From Corynebacterium nuruki S6-4 (GTDB taxonomy: Bacteria; Actinomycetota; Actinomycetes; Mycobacteriales; Mycobacteriaceae): DNA of 64,000 nt. The stretch is taken from assembly GCF_007970465.1 (NCBI RefSeq), contig NZ_CP042429.1, positions 372,001-436,000 on the forward strand, in the 5' to 3' direction. A program made the translations under genes and the position numbers. The notes under the pieces were generated by a model. That model did no database searches. It was given only the letters and a program-made list of their open reading frames with translations, and was not told the DNA's origin. Below, in pieces: positions 17,485 through 26,724 of the stretch (positions are counted from its first letter, which is position 1; every line of letters begins with the position of its first letter).

Positions 17485-18402
17485 GTGACGGAGCCATCGT
17501 CGACCCCGCCGGACAACGACCCGGAGAACGGACCGGACCAGACCCGGGACGACATTCCGGACCAGACCCCCGGAGCCAACCCGGACGAGCAGGAGACAAC
17601 CGTCTGGGGCAGGGCCGACGAACCGTCGGTGCCGTCCTCTGACGGCACGCCGTCCGCCGACCAGACCCCGTACAGCGGGACTCCGTACACCGACACCCCG
17701 TACGGCACCGCGTCGTACGAGACCGCGGTCTACGGCGATACCCCGTACGGCCAGCAGTACGCCCAGCCGGATCAGCCGGGCCAGTACAACCAGCCCGGTC
17801 AGCCCGGTCAGCCCGGCCCTTACAACCAGCAGGTCCCGCCGCAGGGACAGGGTTACCCGCAGGGCCCCCAGGGGAATCCCGGCTATCCCGGTGGACCGAC
17901 GCCGGCCGGATACCCCGCCGGCGCCCCCGCCTATGGCATGAACCCCGGTTACCCCGGTGCGCAGGGTTACCCCGGCTATCCGGGTCCTCAGGGTTACCCG
18001 GGCTACGGCGTCCCGCAGACCTCACCGAAGTCGAAGATCGCCGCGGCCCTGCTCGCGTTCTTCCTCGGTGGTCTCGGAGTGCACAACTTCTACCTGGGCC
18101 TGAAGAACCGCGCCATCGGCCAGCTGGTCACCACGGTGCTCAGCATCATCCTCATGATCGTCGGCTTCGCGGTCATGTTCTCCGGCTTCGGTGACAGCTA
18201 CGACTCCTACGACGGCACCTCCGGGTACTACAACACCTGGGAGGAGGACAACGGTGCCCTCATCGGTACCGGACTCGTCCTCATCGTGATCTCCTCGATC
18301 GCCCTGTGCGCCGTCAGCATCTGGGCGTTCGTCGAGTTCATCCTCATCCTCGTGGGCTCCGGCAACTACGCCCACGACCGGGAGGGACGTCCGCTGAGCT
18401 GA
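17485..18402 (+). CDS. TM2-domain membrane protein with long Pro/Gly/Tyr-rich cytoplasmic tail
   Basis: 305 residues from GTG 17485, which has GAGGAG 6 nt upstream. Residues 1-60 are acidic and Pro-rich. Residues 60-175 are low-complexity with repeated PY/GYPG/QPGQ units (runs of TPY, then GQPGQPG, then PGYPGPQGYPGY). From about 180 comes the TM2 domain: a first membrane helix with the Phe-rich turn FFLGGLGVHNFYLG, a second helix near 215, and a third hydrophobic segment near 275. TM2 proteins are of unknown function; Pro/Gly/Tyr tails of this kind are frequent in actinobacterial envelope and division proteins. Confidence 0.85.
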   Translation: MTEPSSTPPDNDPENGPDQTRDDIPDQTPGANPDEQETTVWGRADEPSVPSSDGTPSADQTPYSGTPYTDTPYGTASYETAVYGDTPYGQQYAQPDQPGQYNQPGQPGQPGPYNQQVPPQGQGYPQGPQGNPGYPGGPTPAGYPAGAPAYGMNPGYPGAQGYPGYPGPQGYPGYGVPQTSPKSKIAAALLAFFLGGLGVHNFYLGLKNRAIGQLVTTVLSIILMIVGFAVMFSGFGDSYDSYDGTSGYYNTWEEDNGALIGTGLVLIVISSIALCAVSIWAFVEFILILVGSGNYAHDREGRPLS

Positions 18403-18800
18403 CGCGGACACGTCCCTCCGGCCCGGGGAACCGGGGGACAGGTCGGGCAAGCGAACTGACAGGTCGATATCCCGGTCTCCACGTCGAGGAAACGAACCCG
18501 TAGGTCGAAAAAACCGCCGTGGAGCAGCACCTGGGCTCTTTCCGCGGACATGGCAGGCACAGCAGGCACAGCGGACACAGCGGACACAGCGGTCACGTCC
18601 CGTGCACCGCAGGGGGGCGCCGCATCGATCGTCGGATCCTGTGATTAGGATGACTCTCCGTTCCATCGTGTCAGAGGTCACACCACACCAAGGTCGGGCA
18701 CCGGAACGACAGGCACCCGGTGACCCTCCGACCGTGCCGTCACGAACCCGTGTCCACTCCCGCGCGCTCCCTGTCCCACCTTCCCCGTGAAAGAGACCCC
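18403..18800. other. 398-bp intergenic region holding a dispersed repeat
   Basis: No convincing gene. Contains repeat copy A (18452-18557), then a short tandem of GCACAGC/GGACACAGC units (about 18554-18593), and the upstream region of the SLC13-like permease. Confidence 0.6.
18452..18557 (+). repeat. 106-bp dispersed intergenic repeat, copy A
   Basis: Aligns without gaps to 46413-46518 with about three quarters of positions identical. Most conserved blocks are AGGTCGAAAAA and GGAGCAGCACCTGG. The unit CGAAC-x3-CAGGTCGA occurs twice inside each copy, 41 nt apart. Both copies follow a plus-strand gene in the same orientation. Confidence 0.75.
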
Positions 18801-20162
18801 GTGAGCATCCACGTTGTCACGATCGTCGTTCTGGTACTGATCTTCCTGGTCGGCACCCTCCGCAACATCAACCTGGGCATCCTCGGCCTGGTCGGTGGCT
18901 TCCTCGTCGCCCTCGGCGTCCCGGAGTTCACCGGTGACGGGGCGGACACCGGCGACATCTTCTCCAAGGTCTTCGACGGTTTCCCCGTCGACCTGATGAT
19001 CGCCCTGATGGGCCTGACCTACCTGTTCGGCTTCGCGCAGCAGAACGGCACCATCGACCTCATCCTGCGGTGGGCGATGCGGGCGGTCCGGGGCAACCGG
19101 GCGGTGATGCCGTGGATCTTCTTCGCCCTCACCGGATTTTTCATGTCCATCGGCGCCATCTTCGCCATCGGTGTGATCTCCCCGCTGGCGATCCCGTTCG
19201 CCCGCCGCTACCGCATCAACCAGCTGATGATGGGCATGATGGTGGTCCACGGCGGCATGGCGGGGCTGCTCAGCCCGCTGAGTGTCTACGGCATCTACGT
19301 CAACGACTTCCTCACCAACCACGATCTCGGCGACCACACCTGGGCACTGTTCCTCATGGCGATGGCCTTCAACATCGTCATGGGCGCGGTCGTCTACGTC
19401 TTCCTCGGCGGCCGGGCCCTCTTCGGCGCCCGCGCCCGGGCAGACGAGGAGAAACTGCGGGCGGATGCCGCCTCCGCCGGTGACACGGCCCCGGACACGG
19501 ACGGGGCGTCCGGTACGACACCGGTGGCCACCGCGGTCGACGCAATGGCCGGTACCGCCCCGGTCCGTCAGGTCACCTGGTACCAGTGGTGCACCATCGT
19601 GGGTCTGACGGCCCTCGTCATTGCGGCCGGGATCTTCGGCCTGGACATCGGGGTGGTCTCGCTGGTCATCGGCGCGGTGCTGGCGGTGCTGAAGCCGAAG
19701 GAATCGCACAAGGCACTGGCGAATGTGTCCTGGTCGACCATCGTGCTGGTCGGCGGCATGGTGACCTACATCGAGGTGCTGCAGGACGCAGGCACGGTGG
19801 ACGTCATCTCCGACGGCATCGCCACCCTCGGCGCCCCGATGCTGGGCCTGGTGCTGCTGTGCTACATGTCAGGCATCGTCTCGGCGCTCGCGTCCTCGAT
19901 CGCCACGATCGGGATCGCGATCACCATGGCCGCCCCCTTCCTCACCAGCGGGGATCTGCCGGTCGCGGGCACGGCGGCGGCCATCGCCATCGCCGCGACG
20001 GTGGTGGACGTCTCCCCGTTCTCCACCAACGGTGCGATGGTGCTGGCCAATGTGGATGCCGACCACCGCGACCGGTTCTTCCGGCAGATGCTCGTCTATT
20101 CCGGCGTCGTCGTCGCCGTCGGACCGCTGGTGGCGTGGCTGCTGGTGCTGCTGCCGTTCTGA
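18801..20162 (+). CDS. MatC/SLC13-like dicarboxylate permease
   Basis: 453 residues from GTG 18801. An in-frame ATG at 18720 would add a non-hydrophobic, Arg-rich leader, so the shorter form is preferred. About 12 membrane segments in two halves separated by a charged Ala/Asp/Thr-rich loop (about 210-255). The N-terminal 60 residues look like the MatC family (malonate/dicarboxylate carriers), and each half has a re-entrant Ser/Thr-Asn region (PLSVYGIYVNDF near 160; VSPFSTNGAM near 405). The family takes up C3-C4 carboxylates. It stands alone; only a weak RBS is seen. The 3' end overlaps the convergent P-ATPase gene by 67 bp. Confidence 0.82.
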   Translation: MSIHVVTIVVLVLIFLVGTLRNINLGILGLVGGFLVALGVPEFTGDGADTGDIFSKVFDGFPVDLMIALMGLTYLFGFAQQNGTIDLILRWAMRAVRGNRAVMPWIFFALTGFFMSIGAIFAIGVISPLAIPFARRYRINQLMMGMMVVHGGMAGLLSPLSVYGIYVNDFLTNHDLGDHTWALFLMAMAFNIVMGAVVYVFLGGRALFGARARADEEKLRADAASAGDTAPDTDGASGTTPVATAVDAMAGTAPVRQVTWYQWCTIVGLTALVIAAGIFGLDIGVVSLVIGAVLAVLKPKESHKALANVSWSTIVLVGGMVTYIEVLQDAGTVDVISDGIATLGAPMLGLVLLCYMSGIVSALASSIATIGIAITMAAPFLTSGDLPVAGTAAAIAIAATVVDVSPFSTNGAMVLANVDADHRDRFFRQMLVYSGVVVAVGPLVAWLLVLLPF

Positions 20163-22837
20163 CGGCGCGCCGTCACCAGATGCCGGGACACCGGCCACCG
20201 CAGCTGCTCGGTGCGGTGGTGCGGGTGACGCCAGAACAGCGGCTTAGTCAGCTCGGTGACGGCCACGTACCCGATCGCGATGAGCACCACCAGGCCCACC
20301 AGCGACCACCGGATGACCTCCAGGTGCAGCAGATCGCCGACGGGGGAGAGCACGATACCGAAGGCGGAGACGGCGACGAGCACCGACAGCAGCACGAGGA
20401 TCCGGGACGGCTTCGACCGCCACAGCGGACCCCGGGTGCGCAGGCTGAACAGCACCAGCACCTCGGTGAGCACGGAGGCGAGGAACCAGGCGGTCTGGAA
20501 CTCGCTCTCCCCGGCGTGGAACCCCCAGCGCAGCACACCGAAGGTCACCAGGTCGAAAACCGAGGACAGGATGCCGAAGACGAGCATGTAGTTGCGGATC
20601 AGCCGCATGTCCCAGCGCTGCGGGTGGCGCAGCTGCCGCGGGTCGACCCGGTCGGTGGCGATGGCGGTGGCGGGCAGGTCGGTGAGCAGGTTGATCACCA
20701 GGATCTGGGAGGCCAGCAGCGGCAGGAACGGCAGGATCACCGAGGCGACGGCCATGGAGATCATGTTGCCGACGTTCGCACTGGTGGTCATCTGGATGTA
20801 CTTCATGGTGTTGGCGAAGGTGCGGCGTCCGGCGTGCATGCCGTCGAGCAGGGCGCGCAGGTTCTTCTCCAGCATGACGATGGAGGCGGATTCGGCGGCG
20901 ACGTCGGAGGCGCCGGTCACCGAGATGCCGACGTCGGCGGCGTGGAGGGCGGGGGCGTCGTTGATGCCGTCGCCCATGTAACCGACGGTCTCCCCGTCGT
21001 GGCCGAGTGCCCGGACGATGCGTTCCTTGTGGTGCGGGGTGGTCTCGCAGAACACCCGGATGCCCTCGGCCTGGTCGGCGAGATCCTCGTCGGACAGGGC
21101 GTCGATCTGGGTGCCGCTCATCACCGCCGCCGGGTCCAGGCCCAGCTCGCCGGCGATGTGGGTGGCGACCGGGCGGGCGTCCCCGGTGATCATCCGGACC
21201 GTCACTCCGGCGGTCGCGAAGTCGGCGATGGTGTCCGCCGCATCGGGTTTCACCGGGTCGGCGAAGCTCAGCAGGCCGACGAGGGTGAGCTCGGACTCGT
21301 CGGCGGCGGTCGTGGCGGCGTCCTGCCCGGTGGCGGCGACGGCGAGGACCCGGAAGCCGCGGGCGCCGAGGTCGTCGACCACGCCGCGCACATCGTCGAT
21401 GACCTGCGGCAGCGCCACGGTTTCCCCGTCGATCCGGGCCCGGGTGCAGACCTCCAGCACCTTCTCCACCGCCCCCTTGGTCACCAGCGTCGGGACGCCG
21501 CCCCCGGTCTCCGGATCGGTCACCAGCACCGACAGGCGCTTCCGGGTGAAGTCGTAGGGCAGTTCGTCGATCGCCGTGGCGTCCGACAGGTCCAGGCCCG
21601 CACCGTGGACCGCCCGGGTGATCGCCTGGTCCATCGCATTGGTCTTGCCGGACTGCAGCATGGCGTTGAGCCCGGCGGTGCGCAGCAGCGCGGGATCCTT
21701 GTCGCCGTGCAGGTCCAGCGGGGCGGAGAGGTGGATCTCCCCGGCGGTCATCGTGCCGGTCTTGTCGGTGCACAGGGCCGTCATCGCCCCGAAGTCCTCG
21801 ATGGCGTTGAGCCGCTTGACGATCACCCGGTGCTTGGCGATGATCTTCGACCCCTGGGCCAGCGACAGGCCGACGATCGCGGGCAGCAGCTGCGGGGTCA
21901 GGCCCACCGCCAGGGACAGGGAGAACAGGGCCGAGTCGACGACCGGCCGGTCGAGGACGAGGTTGACGATGAAGATGGCGATGACGAGCACCACCATGAT
22001 GCGGGTGAGCATCAGGCCGAAGCGGGTCATGCCCCGTTCGAAACCGGTGGGCTTCTGCTTGGCGGCCAGGGACTGCTTCACCCGGCCGAATTCGGTGTCG
22101 CGGCCGGTGGCGACGACGACGGCGGTCCCCTCGCCCGACGCCACGTGGGTGCCGGAGTACAGCAGACAGCTGCGCTGCGCCAGTTCGGTGTCGGCGGCGA
22201 CCGGGCCGGGCTGCTTGTCCACCGGGAAGGTCTCGCCGGTGAGAGACGCCTGGTCGAGCTGCAGGTCGCGGGCGTCGAGCAGGACGGCATCCGCCGGGAG
22301 GATGTCGCCGCCGCTGACCCGGATGACGTCACCGGGGACGACCTCGGCGAAGGGGACCTCCGTGTCCGACCCGTCGCGGACGACGGTGGCGGTGAGCCGG
22401 ACGGCGCCGAGGAGCTTGTCCATGGAGGCCTGGGCGCCGCGCTCCTGGGCGAAGTCGAGCAGGCCGGACAGGACGACGATGACGAGGATGATCACCGTGT
22501 CCAGCCAGTCGCCGAGGATGCCGGCGATGAGCGTGGCGACGATGAGGATGATGATGATCGGGCTGGTGAACTGCTTGGCGAGCAGACGCCAGGCCGAGTT
22601 CGCGCCGGAGCCGGCGACGGCCCGGGCGCGGGTGGCGGGGAGCCGGCGGGCGGCTTCGTCCGCGGTGAGCCCGGGGGCGGCGGAGCTGTCGTCGGTCGCG
22701 ACACTGGTGCCCAGTGCCTCGGCGAGCTCGGCGGGGCTCTTCGCCCACGGCTGTGCCGGGAGGCCCGCGGCGGCTGTCTCGGCGGTGCCGGCGGTGCCCG
22801 GCGCGCCGGCTGTGGAGTGTCCGGTGGAGTTCTTCAC
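20096..22837 (-). CDS. mgtA: Mg2+-transporting P-type ATPase (MgtA/MgtB, P3B)
   Basis: 913 residues from GTG 22837; an in-frame ATG at 22891 would add an Arg-rich leader, and a TAAACC element 7 nt before the GTG favours the shorter form. P-type ATPase landmarks: TGET in the actuator domain, phosphorylation motif DKTGTMT with D358, MxTGD-type hinge (VRMITGDARP) and GDGINDAP. Ten membrane helices, with the long cytoplasmic N-terminus typical of MgtA/B. Imports Mg2+ (and Ni2+). The C-terminal ~50 residues are hydrophilic. No Mg2+ sensor or leader peptide was seen upstream. Confidence 0.9.
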   Translation of the reverse strand: MKNSTGHSTAGAPGTAGTAETAAAGLPAQPWAKSPAELAEALGTSVATDDSSAAPGLTADEAARRLPATRARAVAGSGANSAWRLLAKQFTSPIIIILIVATLIAGILGDWLDTVIILVIVVLSGLLDFAQERGAQASMDKLLGAVRLTATVVRDGSDTEVPFAEVVPGDVIRVSGGDILPADAVLLDARDLQLDQASLTGETFPVDKQPGPVAADTELAQRSCLLYSGTHVASGEGTAVVVATGRDTEFGRVKQSLAAKQKPTGFERGMTRFGLMLTRIMVVLVIAIFIVNLVLDRPVVDSALFSLSLAVGLTPQLLPAIVGLSLAQGSKIIAKHRVIVKRLNAIEDFGAMTALCTDKTGTMTAGEIHLSAPLDLHGDKDPALLRTAGLNAMLQSGKTNAMDQAITRAVHGAGLDLSDATAIDELPYDFTRKRLSVLVTDPETGGGVPTLVTKGAVEKVLEVCTRARIDGETVALPQVIDDVRGVVDDLGARGFRVLAVAATGQDAATTAADESELTLVGLLSFADPVKPDAADTIADFATAGVTVRMITGDARPVATHIAGELGLDPAAVMSGTQIDALSDEDLADQAEGIRVFCETTPHHKERIVRALGHDGETVGYMGDGINDAPALHAADVGISVTGASDVAAESASIVMLEKNLRALLDGMHAGRRTFANTMKYIQMTTSANVGNMISMAVASVILPFLPLLASQILVINLLTDLPATAIATDRVDPRQLRHPQRWDMRLIRNYMLVFGILSSVFDLVTFGVLRWGFHAGESEFQTAWFLASVLTEVLVLFSLRTRGPLWRSKPSRILVLLSVLVAVSAFGIVLSPVGDLLHLEVIRWSLVGLVVLIAIGYVAVTELTKPLFWRHPHHRTEQLRWPVSRHLVTARRQNGSSTSSHATSGPTATTTPE

Positions 22838-22969
22838 AGGTCCAGGTTTACCCCGGAACCTTCTCCGCCTGCAGCCACGAGTAGGTCGCATCCCGACGCG
22901 CCAGGTCAGTCATACCCCCGGGTGACCGTCCTGGCCCGTCGGGATGCGGACATCCGGCGGGGATGCCGT

Positions 22970-23791
22970 TCAGGCCGCCGCCCACCGCAGCCCGCGGTTG
23001 AGCAGCCGCATCACCGCGCGGTACGCCCACGGCATGTTCACCTGCGCCCACCGGCCGAGGCGGATGTCCGCGCTGGTGTAGATGAGGTACCGGTTCTTCC
23101 GTACCCCGCCGACGATCTTCCGGGCGGCCTTCTCCGGGGTCACGGCGATGCCGCGGAACAGGCCCTTGACCCGCGCCGCCCGGGGCGCGTCGGTGTCCAC
23201 CCCCTCGATGTCGATGGTGCGGACCAGGGGAGTGTCCACCGCGCCGGGCACCGCACAGTGCACCCTCACGTCGTGTGGCGCCAGATCGAACCGCAGCACC
23301 TCGCACATCCCCAGCACCCCGCCCTTCGACGCGGCATAGGCACCGTGCCACGGCAGTCCGAGGAACCCCGCGGCCGAGGACACACAGCACAGGTCACACC
23401 GCCCCGGGGCCTCGGTCATCGCCGGCACCAGGGCCTCGACGACGTTGACGGTGCCCATGAGGTTGACGTCGATGACCTTCGTCCACTTGTTGTGCGGCAG
23501 GGTACGCGGATCGCCCCAGACGGCGATGCCGGCGACGTGGTACACCTCGGCCGGTGCGCCGTGCTCCGCCACCAGGCCGGACGCCCACCGCTCGACCGCG
23601 TCATGGTCGGTGATGTCGAGCACCGTGGCATCGAGTACGGCGTCCGGCAGTTCGTCGCGCACCGACGCCACCCCGGCGGCGTCCCGGTCGGTCACCGCCA
23701 CCCGGCGTCCCTCACCGGCCAGCAGCAGTGCCACCGCCCGCCCGATACCGGACGCCGCCCCGGTCACCACGCAGTATCCGCCGTCGACCAC
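22970..23791 (-). CDS. short-chain dehydrogenase/reductase (SDR)
   Basis: About 273 residues. The Rossmann dinucleotide motif is TGAASGIG near the N-terminus; the catalytic set is Ser-Ser (VSSAAGF) and Y-x3-K (YAASKGG). A C-terminal extension with VRKNRYLIYTSADIR and an amphipathic end resembles SDRs acting on lipids or hydrophobic substrates. The start is uncertain: GTG 23791 begins just after the stop of mtr, while ATG 23827 would overlap mtr by 29 bp. Probably co-transcribed with mtr. Substrate unknown. Confidence 0.82.
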   Translation of the reverse strand: MVDGGYCVVTGAASGIGRAVALLLAGEGRRVAVTDRDAAGVASVRDELPDAVLDATVLDITDHDAVERWASGLVAEHGAPAEVYHVAGIAVWGDPRTLPHNKWTKVIDVNLMGTVNVVEALVPAMTEAPGRCDLCCVSSAAGFLGLPWHGAYAASKGGVLGMCEVLRFDLAPHDVRVHCAVPGAVDTPLVRTIDIEGVDTDAPRAARVKGLFRGIAVTPEKAARKIVGGVRKNRYLIYTSADIRLGRWAQVNMPWAYRAVMRLLNRGLRWAAA

Positions 23792-23798
23792 GACAGGC

Positions 23799-25253
23799 CT
23801 AGACGAACTCGAGGCCGAGCAGCGCATTCTCCACCAGTTCGGAGAGGGCGGGGTGCGGCCAGTACTGCTTCGTGGCGAACTCGACGAGGTCCAGGTCGAA
23901 CTCGATGGCGGTGACCAGCAGCTGGATCAGGGTGGCCGCCTGCGGGCCCATGATGTGGGCGCCGAGCAACCGGCGGGAATCGGCGTCCGCGATGAGCTTG
24001 CAGAACCCGGTCGTGTCCTCCATCGCCCAGCCGTAGGCGACATCGGAGTACTCCTGCACCTTCACGGTGATCCGCCGGCCGTTGTCCGCCGCCCAGTCGC
24101 GCGCCTCGGCCTCGGTCATGCCGACATAGCCGATCTGCGGGTGGCTGAAGATCCCGCCCGGGACATTGTCGTGCTTGAGCCGCTGCAGCTGCGACTCATC
24201 CCCGTCCGCGATGGTGACGTTGTGGAACACCGCCCGCGCCTCCTGGTTGGCGACGTGCTTGAGCTGCAGGGTGTTCGCCGCATCCCCGAGCGCCCACACC
24301 CCCGGCGCGCTGGACCGGCCGAATTCGTCGACGAGCACCCGGTTGTCGTCGGCGAGATCCACGCCGCCGGACGCCGCGTCCAGCAGATCGCCGTTGGGCA
24401 CCCGCCCCTGGGCGAGCAGCAGTTCGTCGCAGTCGATCTCCCGGCCGTCGTCGAGGGTGAGGGTCACCAGACCCCCCTCCTCGCGGGCGGCGGTGACCGT
24501 GCGGCCCAGCAGGTTGGTCCACTGCCGGCCGGCCAGTTCGGTGAACCGGGAGCTCACCGTCTCATCCTGCTTGCGCAGCAGGGTGTCGGACCGGTTGATG
24601 AGGAAGACCTCCACCCCCATCGCGGAGAAGATGTGGGCGAACTCGGTGGCGATGATGCCGCCGCCCATGATCGCCAGGGTGCGGGGGAGCTTCTCCATCC
24701 GCATGATGTCGATGTTGGTGCGGTAGCGGACCCCGGACTCGGCGATCACCGGCGGCACCCAGGTCCGCGACCCAGTGGCGAGGATGATCTGGTCGGCGGT
24801 GATCGTGGCGTCCGGGCCGCCGTCGGTGCGGTCGGTGACCGACATGGTGCGCTCGCCGGTGAAGCGGGCGGTGCCGGAGTACAGGGTGATGTTCGGGGTC
24901 TCGTCGCCGCGCCGGTACGCCTCGCCGCCGCGCGAGATCGGGTCGATGCGCCGGCCGAACACGCGGGCCTGCAGGTCGGCCCACTCGATGTCCCAGTCCG
25001 GCGGTTCAACCGGGTCGCCGGTGACCGGGGAGGTGGCGGTGATGCTGTAGCGGGAGAAGTCACGCAGTTCGCGGAGGACGTCAGCGGCGTAGACGTACAT
25101 CTTCGTCGGGATGCAGCCGACGTTGATGCAGGTGCCGCCGAAGATGCCCTTCTCCACGATGGCGATCTTCCGGTCGTTGAGCTCCTCGGGGATGGAGTTC
25201 CCGGAGCCGGTGCCGACGATGATGAGGTCGTAGTGCTCTGCGCTGTCTGCCAT
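23799..25253 (-). CDS. mtr: mycothione reductase
   Basis: 484 residues, FAD-dependent pyridine-nucleotide disulfide reductase that reduces mycothiol disulfide with NADPH, keeping the actinobacterial thiol pool reduced. Shows GTGSGNS FAD loop (14-20), redox pair C42-x4-C47 in GGTCINVGC, NAD(P) motif GGGIIATEFAH, ATGS, second FAD motif ALGDAANT, and the C-terminal active-site YWPHPALSE. The GTGSGNS and TKM(Y)VYAADV features separate it from lipoamide dehydrogenase. ATG 25253 is 7 nt after TACGAT (leaderless). Downstream SDR begins within 10 nt of the stop. Confidence 0.9.
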   Translation of the reverse strand: MADSAEHYDLIIVGTGSGNSIPEELNDRKIAIVEKGIFGGTCINVGCIPTKMYVYAADVLRELRDFSRYSITATSPVTGDPVEPPDWDIEWADLQARVFGRRIDPISRGGEAYRRGDETPNITLYSGTARFTGERTMSVTDRTDGGPDATITADQIILATGSRTWVPPVIAESGVRYRTNIDIMRMEKLPRTLAIMGGGIIATEFAHIFSAMGVEVFLINRSDTLLRKQDETVSSRFTELAGRQWTNLLGRTVTAAREEGGLVTLTLDDGREIDCDELLLAQGRVPNGDLLDAASGGVDLADDNRVLVDEFGRSSAPGVWALGDAANTLQLKHVANQEARAVFHNVTIADGDESQLQRLKHDNVPGGIFSHPQIGYVGMTEAEARDWAADNGRRITVKVQEYSDVAYGWAMEDTTGFCKLIADADSRRLLGAHIMGPQAATLIQLLVTAIEFDLDLVEFATKQYWPHPALSELVENALLGLEFV

Positions 25254-25260
25254 GCGCCCG

Positions 25261-25266
25261 ATCGTA
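25261..25266 (-). promoter_or_regulatory. -10 box of mtr
   Basis: TACGAT on the minus strand with a 7-nt spacer to ATG 25253; it lies about 45 nt from hairpin copy 1. Confidence 0.5.
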
Positions 25267-25310
25267 GCGCGTGCGGGACTGCGGGACGCCGCTCCCGCCC
25301 GACCATCAGG

Positions 25311-25380
25311 TGTGCGCATCGCGCGACGTGGGGATGGTCGGGGACGCCGCTGACCATCCCCACGTCGCGCGATGCGCACA
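25311..25380. repeat. 70-bp perfect palindrome, copy 1
   Basis: Arms 25311-25339 and 25352-25380 are perfectly complementary over 29 bp around a 12-nt loop (GGGGACGCCGCT). An 11-nt piece of the loop (GGGACGCCGCT) recurs at 25283-25293, followed by another GACCATC, as if a half-copy is fused on the left. It lies between two divergent genes and has no T tract, so it is not a terminator. Confidence 0.9.
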
Positions 25381-25484
25381 GGTGCCGGCGGAAACCGCCG
25401 AACCCCGGTCACCCGGGCGGCAGCTGTGCTGTGATGGGGACGGCACACGGGGGTGAGGGGCACTCCCGGGAGGGGAGGATGACC

Positions 25485-26672
25485 GTGGCCTACCGCAACG
25501 GGACCCGTGACGAGAACGTGAATCCGGCCTGGCGGCTGCCGGAGCACGTCGCCGAGGCCGCGGAGCAGGGGCGCTACACGCCGGGCCGCGGGCCCTGGTA
25601 CTGCGTCCGGATCCTCCCGGACCATGGTCCGGTGACCCGCCGGAGCCTGCTCGACGGGGGCGTGAGCCGGTGGAAGGTCGACAACTACTACACCGCCGTC
25701 GCCGACGGGGTCGTCGTGGCGCGGGAGGTGGCGGGCAACGGGGAGGACACCGGTGCCTACCCCGCCTGCATCATCACCCGGGCCCGTGCGCAGCACCTCA
25801 ACCACCCGACGTGCATCCTCGGCGGCTGGGCGGCCGCCGCCTACCACGGGTTGATGTACTGGGCGGACGCCGCGGTGGTCCTCCTGCTCAGCCCCACCAG
25901 GTCCGGTGGTTCCGACCGGACGCAGCGGGCGGCGTCCCGACCACTGCGGGCGGCCTTCCGGCACCTGCCCGCCGGATTCGATCCGGTCCGTGACACTGTC
26001 ACCCCGGACCCGCGGTTCCCGCACCTGCGGGTGGTCTCCGCGGCGGTGGCCCTGGCGCAGTGCCTGCGGTCGGTGCTGTCCGCCAAGCACACGTGGCATG
26101 TTCCCGCCGTCGCCGGACTGTCCGACGTGGAGATCCGGGCGGTCCAGCTCATCGACGCCGTCGCCCAGTGCACCGGCGTGACCCGGGCACAGATCATCCG
26201 CGCCTGCCGGGGATTGGTCTCCGTCCGGCGGGTGCGACGACTGCTGGCGTTGTCCGTCGGCGGAGCGGAATCGCCGCGGGAGACTCTGCTGCGCCTGTTC
26301 GTCCGGGATCTGCTGCCGGCCGGACACCGTTGGGAGACCCAGGTGGGGGTGCGGTACCGGGAGGTCGTCGGCGGCGGCGTCCGGACGAAGCGCACCTTCT
26401 TCGACCTGGGCTGCCGGACGCTGCGGATCGGCCTGTACTACGACGGTGCCCACCATGGCGGGGAGGCGCAGACGGAGAAGGACTTCGAACAGCTGCAGGA
26501 TCTGCGCGACGAGAGGTGGCAGGTTGTCCGGGTGAACAAGACGCTGATGGCCAACCCCGCGAAGATGCTCGCCCAGATCGGCAACGCGATCGCGCGGGCG
26601 GAGGCGTCAGCGGATGCGGAGGCGGACACAGACACGGCGGCGGGGGAGCAGGGGCAGGGGCGGGGCAGCTGA
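25485..26672 (+). CDS. DUF559-like endonuclease-domain protein (AbiEi-like N-terminus)
   Basis: 395 residues from GTG 25485, which has GGGGAGG 6 nt upstream; ATG 25479 would abut the RBS. N-terminal ~70 residues include a short helix-turn-helix-like stretch (PVTRRSLLDGGVSRWKV) of the AbiEi/transcriptional-antitoxin type. The C-terminal ~130 residues form a Vsr/PD-(D/E)XK-like fold: GAESPRETLLR (near 262), FFDLGC (near 304) and YYDGAHH (near 320), ending in a Lys/Asn then Ala/Asp-rich tail. Known: such proteins are widespread in actinobacteria and annotated as endonuclease-domain proteins; role uncertain. It is bracketed by two opposite copies of a long palindrome. Confidence 0.82.
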   Translation: MAYRNGTRDENVNPAWRLPEHVAEAAEQGRYTPGRGPWYCVRILPDHGPVTRRSLLDGGVSRWKVDNYYTAVADGVVVAREVAGNGEDTGAYPACIITRARAQHLNHPTCILGGWAAAAYHGLMYWADAAVVLLLSPTRSGGSDRTQRAASRPLRAAFRHLPAGFDPVRDTVTPDPRFPHLRVVSAAVALAQCLRSVLSAKHTWHVPAVAGLSDVEIRAVQLIDAVAQCTGVTRAQIIRACRGLVSVRRVRRLLALSVGGAESPRETLLRLFVRDLLPAGHRWETQVGVRYREVVGGGVRTKRTFFDLGCRTLRIGLYYDGAHHGGEAQTEKDFEQLQDLRDERWQVVRVNKTLMANPAKMLAQIGNAIARAEASADAEADTDTAAGEQGQGRGS

Positions 26673-26724
26673 CGCTCCGCCCCGGTGTACTGACCCGACT
26701 CTCCGCCCCGACTCTCCGCCCCGG

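Noticed and set aside
18366..18596. Minus-strand small gene over repeat copy A
   Set aside because: Shares a short peptide pattern with copy B but has no RBS and the reading frame flanks are low complexity; treated as a repeat.
19586..23914. 1442-codon plus-strand frame across the P-ATPase
   Set aside because: Shadow of mgtA and SDR genes; repetitive Asp/Gly/His composition without a domain.
25311..25380. Transcription terminator
   Set aside because: It lies between two divergent genes, has no T tract, and has a second copy elsewhere in inverted orientation.
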